The notes under the pieces were generated by a model. It was not told the origin of the DNA, made no database searches, and saw nothing but the letters and a program-made list of their open reading frames with translations. A DNA stretch of 64,000 bases from Bugula neritina (Eukaryota > Bryozoa > Gymnolaemata > Cheilostomatida > Bugulidae): contig OZ037766.1 in the NCBI GenBank assembly GCA_964035545.1, forward strand, positions 31,937,773-32,001,772. Direction: 5' to 3'. Shown piece by piece: positions 63,801 to 64,000 of the stretch (position 1 is its first letter; every line of letters begins with the position of its first letter). Made by a program: the position numbers and the translations under genes.

Positions 63801-63929
63801 ACGTCAATGGAGGCAGGAGATAGTCAGAGCGAGTTGTCTGAGAATATTTGTGAAATAGAATCAGACTGCGAGGATGACGTTGAAGGAATCATCAATAGAG
63901 TTAAAAATCTACACAACTCCAGTGTGTAA
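12216..63929 (+). CDS. FAT1-like: FAT1/FAT3-type giant atypical cadherin (Fat-like), complete, 76 coding exons
   Basis: A single-pass surface receptor of the FAT1/2/3 (Drosophila kugelei) group, which acts in planar polarity, cell-cell contact and actin organisation. Joining the 76 exons listed in the next entries gives 13,959 nt, 4,652 aa plus stop, with no frame conflict; human FAT1 is about 4.6 thousand residues. Order: signal peptide (residues about 1-31), 34 cadherin repeats (about 32-3690), juxtamembrane region with RAKR (3749-3752), EGF (about 3860-3890), laminin G (about 3897-4095), three EGFs (about 4100-4215), transmembrane helix (about 4228-4252) and a 400-aa cytoplasmic tail. Similarity runs from the N-terminal block (LYVTTEHRMGI, IRTK, LNRE) to the tail (PPRPVSYTP, YHWDNSDW), so it belongs with FAT1/3 and not with FAT4 or Dachsous. 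All introns are GT-AG except two GC-AG. Exon boundaries are read by eye from splice signals, phase and cadherin alignment. Confidence 0.95.
15590..15689. repeat. ACT/GCT trinucleotide tract before exon 6
   Basis: Imperfect ACT, GCT and ACC trinucleotides over about 100 bases, ending 15 bases before the acceptor of exon 6. It occupies the polypyrimidine region of the intron. Open frames through it on both strands (Thr-rich sense, Val-rich antisense) are repeat by-products. Confidence 0.9.
16107..19399 (+). CDS. FAT1-like: FAT-like exons 7-11: cadherin repeats 5-6 and start of 7
   Basis: Exons: 16107-16225, 17541-17726, 17907-18102, 18565-18695, 19168-19399 (residues 495-782). Repeat 5 ends in VENVNDNKPIF. 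Repeat 6 has no DxND linker: after FIVKIEDSVPNYV it runs through about 45 residues spanning exons 10-11 before HHRPVF opens repeat 7, longer than a normal inter-repeat linker. Exon 11 has two in-frame acceptors nine bases apart (AG at 19166-19167 and at 19175-19176), so LSQ may be included or skipped. Exon 9's donor and exon 11's acceptor both sit next to minisatellites built from copies of those splice sites. Confidence 0.9.
16255..16545. repeat. AT-rich minisatellite, TATATACTGATATA type
   Basis: Tandem copies of an AT-rich unit with atttatatatgctgata, passing into gatatatcatgatatctact copies that contain self-complementary TATCATGATA. It begins about 30 bases after the donor of exon 7. The remainder of this intron to 17540 is unique sequence with no exon seen. 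Confidence 0.85.
18097..18537. repeat. Minisatellite copying the exon 9 splice donor
   Basis: Mixed 19-bp and 14-bp units of the form GTAGTGTATACTGTATCAG and GTAGTGTGTATCAG. The first six bases (TATCAG) are the last coding bases of exon 9 and the first GTAGTG is its real donor, so each unit carries an exact copy of TATCAG|GTAGTG. The array fills nearly the whole intron before exon 10. Confidence 0.92.
18967..19171. repeat. Minisatellite copying the exon 11 splice acceptor
   Basis: About seven imperfect copies of a roughly 29-bp unit containing TTCATTGATGTCTAC and, in several copies, ATTTCAGCTCT or ATTTCAGCTTT. The last copy contains the real acceptor (GTTTCAG|CTCT), so the array includes the intron end and the first bases of exon 11. 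Confidence 0.9.
20637..25898 (+). CDS. FAT1-like: FAT-like exons 12-18: cadherin repeats 7-10
   Basis: Exons: 20637-20778, 21036-21180, 21600-21735, 21957-22163, 24245-24393, 25254-25461, 25678-25898 (residues 783-1185). Linkers are ILDANDNSPRF (repeat 7), ITDVNDNAPQF (8), VIDVNENTNRPVF (9, with two extra residues) and VKDVNDNAPQP (10), so most of this stretch should bind calcium and be rigid. Each repeat also has the LDRE motif (for example PLDRET, VLDRES) and the A-x-D-x-D motif at the usual spacing. The 2-kb intron between exons 15 and 16 carries a minisatellite with a SINE-like insertion; phase across it (1/1) and the protein (YKIIKG, then VEDVFHID) show that no exon is missing. Confidence 0.92.
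21236..21570. repeat. AT-rich minisatellite, ACATATATACATATTACACGT type
   Basis: Irregular tandem copies of acatatatacatatt and cacgtacatgttacatat in the intron between exons 13 and 14. Open on both strands because of low complexity; no coding value. Confidence 0.88.
22164..23447 (+). other. Intronic sequence after exon 15
   Basis: Unique A+T-rich intron sequence between the donor of exon 15 (GTCAGTA) and the first minisatellite copy near 23448. Short open frames at 22196-22417 and 22431-22673 contain no cadherin motif and lack matching splice sites. No exon was recognised, and the flanking phases and protein need none. Confidence 0.6.
23448..23972. repeat. 34-bp minisatellite split by an insertion
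   Basis: Tandem copies of a unit of about 34 bp with gatacatatgctatatgctg and atacatattatggtg, at 23448-23560 and again at 23839-23972. The two arms are the same repeat and are separated by the element at 23561-23838. Confidence 0.88.
23561..23838. mobile_element. SINE-like insertion with 7-bp target-site duplication
   Basis: A 278-bp unrelated sequence interrupts the minisatellite. It is flanked by ACATATT on the left (23554-23560) and ACATATT on the right (23839-23845), while uninterrupted copies have this word once, so it is a target-site duplication. The right end is A-rich and finishes in AAAC repeats, as in non-LTR retroposons. The reverse strand has TGGCGCAATAGCAC, close to a pol III A box, and GTTTGAAACC, close to a B box, but their spacing is too wide for a simple tRNA-derived head and they disagree with the tail orientation. 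No coding frame is present, hence SINE-like. Confidence 0.65.
24752..25238. repeat. 19-bp minisatellite with embedded GTAAGT words
   Basis: About 25 copies of taccatgtaagtgatatgt with minor changes, between exons 16 and 17, ending some 15 bases before the acceptor of exon 17. Most copies contain CATGTAAGTG, so the array holds a ladder of donor-like words just upstream of a genuine acceptor. Confidence 0.92.
25466..25555. repeat. CACT tetranucleotide tract
   Basis: Imperfect cactcactcactcact tract starting a few bases after the donor of exon 17. Its complement is the same GTGA tetranucleotide that fills the intron after exon 22. Confidence 0.85.
26262..26650. repeat. 14-bp AT-rich minisatellite before exon 19
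   Basis: Head-to-tail copies of GTATTTATATTATT with point changes, ending about 13 bases before the acceptor of exon 19. Three overlapping open frames rich in Tyr, Ile and Leu run through it because the 14-bp unit lacks stops on this strand. Confidence 0.92.
26664..31798 (+). CDS. FAT1-like: FAT-like exons 19-25: cadherin repeats 11-13 and part of 14
   Basis: Exons: 26664-26751, 28400-28461, 28670-28800, 28912-29095, 30648-30858, 30964-31112, 31588-31798 (residues 1186-1530). Exon 20 is only 62 nt and codes little beyond the TLDRES strand. Repeat 11 ends in VTDENDNSPVW. Repeat 12 ends in a non-canonical linker (ELVDDAVQSVFVPEF) and repeat 13 in ISNVNEFQPQF, both lacking part of the calcium ligands, so this is a predicted flexible point. 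The intron between exons 22 and 23 holds a 660-bp GTGA tetranucleotide tract; the donor of exon 24 is copied in the 33-bp minisatellite that follows it. Confidence 0.91.
26752..28399 (+). other. Intron 19 of the FAT-like gene
   Basis: A 1.65-kb A+T-rich intron with no repeat array and no cadherin-like frame. Phase (1/1) and protein continuity (DSVTG then IIKTTRRTLDRES) show that no exon is missing. Confidence 0.7.
29212..29876. repeat. GTGA tetranucleotide microsatellite, about 660 bp
   Basis: Nearly perfect (GTGA)n with a few interruptions (gtgtagtgag, a short gagcgagcgagc stretch near 29637-29660, and gttagt near the end). It lies in the intron between exons 22 and 23, about 115 bases after the weak donor GTCAGTA. 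On the transcribed strand it contains over a hundred overlapping GTGAGT words, each a near-perfect U1 target. Confidence 0.97.
31107..31530. repeat. 33-bp minisatellite copying the exon 24 splice donor
   Basis: About twelve copies of a 33-bp unit running GTGAGCTAGTAGTTGG, TTATATGTAGTA, GCTTG. The first copy starts at the true junction (GGCTTG|GTAAGC), and each later copy repeats GCTTG|GTGAGC. The array occupies most of the intron before exon 25. Confidence 0.93.
32029..35940 (+). CDS. FAT1-like: FAT-like exons 26-32: cadherin repeats 14-17
   Basis: Exons: 32029-32153, 32295-32445, 33295-33446, 33536-33686, 33978-34102, 34406-34724, 35843-35940 (residues 1531-1904). Exon 26 ends in GTG GAG followed by GCTAGT, a GC-AG intron. 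This choice alone rebuilds the linker INVEDNNDHAPKF, whereas the nearby GT (AAC|GTGGAG) would delete two conserved residues. Repeat 15 ends without DxND (VTVADERPPSF); repeats 16 and 17 end in IIDRNDNRPSF and GDINDTPPVF. Exon 32 uses the AG at 35841-35842, which joins RDQG to EESLSA in phase 1. Between exons 31 and 32 lie a candidate 18-nt microexon and a cadherin-like fragment that does not fit the frame. Confidence 0.89.
34116..34405. repeat. 27-bp minisatellite copying the exon 31 splice acceptor
   Basis: About ten copies of a 27-bp unit made of GTATAATACTAGTGTT and ATGTAATACAG. Every unit ends in TTATGTAATACAG, identical to the true acceptor of exon 31, and the following bases (GTATAA) make each junction a fused acceptor-donor AG|GTATAA. 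It starts within about 15 bases of the exon 30 donor and fills the intron. Confidence 0.93.
34861..34878 (+). CDS. FAT1-like: Candidate 18-nt microexon (APFHET)
   Basis: Inside the intron between exons 31 and 32, a TACTAAC branch-point consensus and TTGTGTTACAG acceptor precede 18 bases that end in a donor (CAG|GTAGTG). The segment is phase 1/1, and joined to exon 31 it reads GCC CCA TTC CAC GAG ACA, so inclusion adds APFHET between RDQ and GEE in a loop of repeat 17. Skipping gives the normal repeat, so use would be alternative. Seen from splice signals only. Confidence 0.35.
34879..35842 (+). other. Rest of intron 31 with a cadherin-like fragment
   Basis: Mostly unique sequence. Around 35627-35669 the frame after TTTCAAG reads VADSGSPEIVFDSQ when preceded by a G, then meets CAG|GTGG. 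This resembles the V-x-AxDxGxP strand of a cadherin repeat, but its 43-44 bases do not keep phase between exons 31 and 32, so it is not a regular exon. It may be an exon relic. Confidence 0.4.
36184..41444 (+). CDS. FAT1-like: FAT-like exons 33-42: cadherin repeats 18-22 and start of 23
   Basis: Exons: 36184-36381, 36685-36844, 36994-37114, 37423-37591, 37708-37882, 38225-38446, 40104-40225, 40545-40736, 40836-40980, 41306-41444 (residues 1905-2451). Repeat 18 ends in a degenerate linker (VIETSNSGLAF) and repeat 20 in VFAESTPNF. Repeats 19, 21 and 22 have calcium-type linkers (VKDINDNAPYF, VQDVNDQKPYF, NDLNDNPPVF). Exon 42 ends TAC AA|GTAAGTA in phase 2, and its donor is copied in the following 50-bp minisatellite. 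Exon 38's acceptor lies about 15 bases after a minisatellite. The 1.66-kb intron between exons 38 and 39 contains no recognised exon. Confidence 0.91.
36591..36672. repeat. Short ACACATGTTATACACAT repeat
   Basis: Four to five imperfect copies of acacatgttatacacatac in the intron before exon 34. Confidence 0.8.
38084..38215. repeat. 23-bp minisatellite next to the exon 38 acceptor
   Basis: Five to six copies of a unit containing TATTGTATACCCAGCTCTCA. It ends about 15 bases before the acceptor of exon 38 (TTTTGTTGTAG). Each copy carries CCCAGCTCTC, a weak acceptor-like word. Confidence 0.88.
38447..40103 (+). other. Intron 38 of the FAT-like gene
   Basis: A 1.66-kb intron with low-complexity patches (gactgactgact and ggctggctggct near 38560-38610; copies of gaggggttg(a/t)(a/g)ggcg near 39363-39420). 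No exon, RNA gene or mobile element was recognised. Phase 1/1 and the protein (FSTG then TISVNDDLD) are continuous across it. Confidence 0.65.
41434..41658. repeat. 50-bp minisatellite copying the exon 42 splice donor
   Basis: Four to five copies of a 50-bp unit that starts at the last codons of exon 42: CTGATGTACAA|GTAAGTAG is repeated almost exactly, followed by atgtaacttacacttacc and tatagagacatac. The first copy is the real exon-intron boundary. Confidence 0.93.
41716..45757 (+). CDS. FAT1-like: FAT-like exons 43-50: cadherin repeats 23-27
   Basis: Exons: 41716-41895, 41991-42169, 42345-42500, 42712-42906, 43019-43194, 43292-43429, 44010-44189, 45478-45757 (residues 2452-2946). Repeat 23 ends in a degenerate linker (VRAANRHSPEF) and repeat 25 likewise (TFTSEAFPVF). 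Repeats 24, 26 and 27 end in VDDVNDNSPQF, SPIDSNDNPPEF and LLDVNDCAPQF. Repeat 27 has Cys in place of the usual Asn in the linker. Exon 45's acceptor (TTTCCAG) terminates a minisatellite with copies of the same TTTACTGTTTCC block. Confidence 0.91.
42180..42344. repeat. Minisatellite ending in the exon 45 acceptor
   Basis: Four imperfect copies of a unit with gccacactagtatatcataa and gtttactgtttcc. The last copy supplies the pyrimidine tract and acceptor of exon 45 (TTTACTGTTTCCAG|GGGAC); an earlier copy has TTTACTGTTTCCTC without the AG. Confidence 0.87.
43485..43998. repeat. 15-bp minisatellite in intron 48
   Basis: Over thirty copies of TATTACTGTATAGTA, with variants where CTGTA becomes CTCTG or CTGTG. 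It starts about 55 bases after exon 48's donor and ends about 12 bases before exon 49's acceptor. Because 15 is a multiple of three, long Tyr/Val- and Leu/Ser-rich frames run through it, without coding meaning. Confidence 0.95.
44190..45477 (+). other. Intron 49 of the FAT-like gene
   Basis: A 1.29-kb intron with a CA tract near 44563-44595 and three copies of cagtctacattgta at about 44967-45009. No exon was recognised; the protein reads SILQ then VSAFDQD in phase 0, the usual boundary before the A-x-D-x-D motif. Confidence 0.65.
45758..47200 (+). other. Intron 50, with a candidate microexon
   Basis: A 1.44-kb intron, phase 1/1. It contains three GGGCGTGG-like words at 46265-46340 and a doubled block (tttcactggaattgtgtcca) at about 46913-46963. 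Apart from the candidate microexon at 46130-46156 no coding sequence was recognised. Confidence 0.6.
46130..46156 (+). CDS. FAT1-like: Candidate 27-nt microexon (GSSRYWNDS)
   Basis: CACCTGTAG|GAAG opens a 27-base segment ending ATTCAG|GTAATTC. Its phase is 1/1, so inclusion between exons 50 and 51 adds nine residues (GSSRYWNDS) after FANTKLI and leaves the frame intact. Skipping gives the normal strand A of repeat 28 (FANTKLIAAVNEDAP), so inclusion would be alternative and would place a Trp/Tyr-containing insert near the linker. Basis is splice signals and phase only. Confidence 0.33.
47201..50990 (+). CDS. FAT1-like: FAT-like exons 51-59: cadherin repeats 28-32
   Basis: Exons: 47201-47327, 47632-47794, 48199-48358, 48634-48867, 49077-49320, 49533-49687, 50083-50297, 50523-50660, 50844-50990 (residues 2947-3474). 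All five repeats have calcium-type linkers: LDANDNAPVC, TDVNDNTPVF, SDVNDPPVF (one residue short), TDANDNKPAF and EDVNDNPPRF, making this the longest uninterrupted canonical run in the ectodomain. Exon 52's acceptor is the last unit of a 12-bp AT-rich tandem repeat, and exon 57's acceptor is the last copy of a 27-bp repeat with CTTGCAG in every unit. Confidence 0.92.
47440..47631. repeat. 12-bp AT-rich tandem repeat that supplies the exon 52 acceptor
   Basis: Copies of TATAATACTCTA with CTGTA and CGCTA variants. The last copy (aatactgtatatag) is the acceptor of exon 52, which therefore has almost no ordinary pyrimidine tract. Long frames on both strands result from the 12-bp period. Confidence 0.93.
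47803..48050. repeat. 19-bp minisatellite after the exon 52 donor
   Basis: About thirteen copies of TACTCTAGATGTCACTGTA, with TCATT and GCATA variants. The array begins less than ten bases after the donor GTGAGTG of exon 52. Confidence 0.93.
49935..50082. repeat. 27-bp minisatellite copying the exon 57 splice acceptor
   Basis: Five to six copies of a 27-bp unit made of GTTGTCACTAGTGTCA and TGTGCTTGCAG. The final TGTGCTTGCAG is the true acceptor of exon 57 (CTTGCAG|GTGTAC); the other copies have CTTGCAG|GTTGTC, a fused acceptor-donor pair. Confidence 0.93.
50318..50515. repeat. 45-bp minisatellite in intron 57
   Basis: Four copies of a roughly 45-bp unit with GTGTAGAACTCACTGTATAG and TATTACTAGTACTATACAG, starting about 20 bases after the exon 57 donor and ending shortly before the acceptor of exon 58. 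TACTAGTA inside the unit is a palindrome. Confidence 0.9.
51044..51535. repeat. AT-rich minisatellite in intron 59
   Basis: About thirteen to fourteen copies of a unit with TATAGTATACTCTCACCTTA and TTATATTA, lengths varying by 5-bp TATTA steps. The rest of the intron, 51536-52150, is unique sequence without a recognised exon. Confidence 0.92.
52151..53925 (+). CDS. FAT1-like: FAT-like exons 60-64: Ser/Thr-rich insert, cadherin repeats 33-34, furin site
   Basis: Exons: 52151-52246, 52588-52782, 52973-53205, 53400-53648, 53735-53925 (residues 3475-3795). Exon 60 (96 nt, phase 0/0) encodes a Thr/Ser-rich segment (TTPPTETTSSTSSISSE) placed inside the first strands of repeat 33; skipping it restores a normal repeat. 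Repeat 33 ends in a degenerate linker (VHEATLSPPAV) and repeat 34 in VVSITDEMM. Exons 63-64 encode the FAT1-like region after the last repeat (RDFISLHRRAFEKALLEL), followed by SARAKRQTT with a furin consensus RAKR (codons 53784-53795) and LVLASVEISTG, resembling the corresponding stretch of FAT1. A SEA-like fold is possible but not shown. Confidence 0.9.
53937..56152. repeat. 2.2-kb satellite-like array in intron 64
   Basis: Roughly sixty copies of one unit in two sizes: 39 bp (TACTGCTACTGTACTAGTCA plus TATGAACATATTGTGTGTA) and 33 bp lacking the six bases TACTGC. The array starts about a dozen bases after exon 64's donor and stops about 30 bases before exon 65's acceptor. Units carry the palindromes ACTAGT and CATATG. 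As 39 and 33 are multiples of three and lack stops in some frames, open frames of more than 500 codons exist on both strands; these are artefacts. Confidence 0.97.
56185..58062 (+). CDS. FAT1-like: FAT-like exons 65-69: EGF, laminin G and three EGF domains
   Basis: Exons: 56185-56411, 56528-56767, 56878-56992, 57272-57406, 57463-58062 (residues 3796-4234). Exon 65 holds a Cys-containing segment (CPAHLSCNADEKC, then RCVCLGRTC) and the first half of EGF 1, completed in exon 66 (SCQCPPGTFGDDC). Laminin G begins at FDGNSYVRWTL and continues with RYTFECGSGP, VNDGSWHNVTLERDG and NVFFGA to GFKGCMKDI; its spacing matches the single LamG of FAT1. Exon 69, the longest after exon 1 (600 nt), encodes EGF 2 (ECSLNPCLNGGTC), EGF 3 of the calcium-binding type (DLNECIRDNPC) and EGF 4 (DECLSNPC). 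Its acceptor (GTAGAG, AG at 57461-57462) has a poor pyrimidine tract but is the only one that fits phase 1. Confidence 0.92.
58154..63929 (+). CDS. FAT1-like: FAT-like exons 70-76: transmembrane helix and cytoplasmic tail
   Basis: Exons: 58154-58394, 60138-60246, 61122-61275, 61407-61568, 62910-63016, 63271-63460, 63637-63929; stop TAA 63927-63929 (residues 4235-4652). Exon 70 completes the helix (VVGILGLIIIIIIVAVVVW) and its basic stop (RRRRQRKK), then PSPPPPSVPPRPVSYTP, a proline-rich block as in FAT1. Exon 72 has LSPPPPSLSDTDSI and KPGWDF, exon 74 YHWDNSDWLP, exon 75 NHYLP, and exon 76 an acidic CEIESDCEDD block; all have counterparts in the FAT1/3 tail. The protein ends NSSV, a class I PDZ-ligand pattern, where FAT1 ends in TEV. 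Exon 73 ends GAAG|GCAAGTG, a consensus GC donor. Tails of this family recruit Ena/VASP- and Homer/Scribble-type partners. Confidence 0.93.
58692..58718 (+). CDS. FAT1-like: Candidate 27-nt microexon in the cytoplasmic tail
   Basis: CACTTTTAG|CCTAAATG opens a 27-base segment ending CACTGG|GTACGTC. Its phase is 2/2, matching the intron between exons 70 and 71. Joined, it reads YTPSLNDTGSSTGVNESN; without it YTPSVNESN. Both joins give Ser at the junction codon. It would add nine residues including several Ser/Thr next to the proline-rich block. Support is a good acceptor, a GTACGT donor and exact phase. Confidence 0.42.
58745..59225. repeat. AT-rich repeat, ATCATATTATCTCTCGTAT type
   Basis: Irregular tandem copies of tatcatattatctctcgtat and catattgtatatt, beginning a few dozen bases after the candidate microexon. 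Three Ile/Leu/Ser/Tyr-rich frames run through it without coding meaning. Confidence 0.9.
60270..60968. repeat. 50-bp minisatellite after exon 71
   Basis: About fourteen copies of a 50-bp unit with TCTCATACATCACTACACAC, AAGTTATATAGTAGGAGCAG and ATAATTCCCA, starting about 25 bases after the donor of exon 71. Two variants (tagGagcag and tagAagcag) recur in a partly alternating order in the first half, pointing to duplication of unit pairs. Confidence 0.95.
61569..62909 (+). other. Intron 73 (GC-AG) of the FAT-like gene
   Basis: Starts with GCAAGTG and ends with TTTTCCAG. It contains the candidate 39-nt exon at 61849-61887. Reading through the GC donor would add an aberrant, hydrophobic extension ending at 61774. 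The rest is unique A+T-rich sequence; a 77-codon frame at 62400-62633 has no recognisable features. Confidence 0.6.
61849..61887 (+). CDS. FAT1-like: Candidate 39-nt alternative exon before the YHWDNSDW motif
   Basis: Acceptor TATCTACTGCAG|GACGG and donor TCTAAAG|GTAAAGC enclose 39 bases in phase 1/1. Inserted between exons 73 and 74 it keeps the frame and adds GRAGNKPTRIVSK (13 residues, basic) directly before GYHWDNSDW. The same intron begins with a GC donor, which is often linked to alternative splicing. An internal donor (GGGCAG|GTAACA) would cut it to 9 bases, also in phase. Confidence 0.5.
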
Positions 63930-64000
63930 CAGCAAGTTTACTGATGAATTACTCGTTGGGAAGCTTTCATAGTTTGTTTATAGTTTTAGCAAAAATATGC
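63930..64000 (+). other. Start of the FAT-like 3' UTR
   Basis: Seventy-one bases after the stop codon. No polyadenylation hexamer is present before the window ends, so the transcript continues beyond it. Confidence 0.7.

Noticed and set aside
1-64000. tRNA, rRNA, selenocysteine or viral sequences
   Set aside because: I looked for cloverleaf B-box words, reverse-transcriptase or capsid motifs and long rRNA-like blocks by eye and saw none that hold up; a covariance-model scan was not possible here.

Overview
The window is animal nuclear DNA. Genes are split by GT-AG introns of roughly 100 bases to 2 kb, exons are distinctly richer in G+C than the A+T-rich introns, and there are no operons or Shine-Dalgarno sites. 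Gene content (a mitochondrial ribosomal protein and a giant Fat-type cadherin) places it in Metazoa. Short introns packed with minisatellites and 76 small cadherin exons, where human FAT1 has far fewer and much larger ones, suggest an invertebrate. I cannot name the phylum from sequence alone.

Layout. (1) 814-1793, plus strand: the last three coding exons of a gene that starts outside the window; they encode what looks like the end of a protein-kinase domain and an acidic tail. (2) 3047-5342, minus strand: a complete five-exon gene for mitochondrial ribosomal protein L38 (PEBP fold), 442 aa, tail-to-tail with gene 1. (3) 5343-12137: a possible divergent promoter, a candidate non-coding first exon with a good donor near 5673, and about 6.4 kb without recognisable coding sequence. 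(4) 12216-63929, plus strand: one gene filling the rest of the window. I assembled it from 76 coding exons; every junction keeps phase and the sum is 13,959 nt (4,652 aa plus stop).

The large gene is a complete FAT1/FAT2/FAT3-type (Drosophila Fat-like/kugelei) atypical cadherin: signal peptide, 34 cadherin repeats, a juxtamembrane region with an RAKR furin-type site, one EGF, one laminin G domain, three more EGFs, one transmembrane helix, and a tail of about 400 aa. The tail carries PPRPVSYTP, a DSDSI-like/WDF block, a YHWDNSDW block and a C-terminal SSV that fits a class I PDZ ligand. Length, repeat number and tail motifs all match the FAT1/3 group. FAT proteins act in planar polarity, cell adhesion and actin control.

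The most unusual feature is the relation between tandem repeats and splicing. More than twenty introns carry minisatellites, and in at least six the repeat unit contains a copy of the authentic splice site (introns 9, 10, 24, 30, 42 and 56), with several more abutting one. The result is arrays of decoy donors, decoy acceptors or fused AG|GT sites. Four phase-neutral microexon candidates (18, 27, 27 and 39 nt) fit the reading frame exactly; the 39-nt one sits immediately before the YHWDNSDW motif. Two GC-AG introns and a SINE-like insertion with a 7-bp target-site duplication inside a minisatellite are also present.
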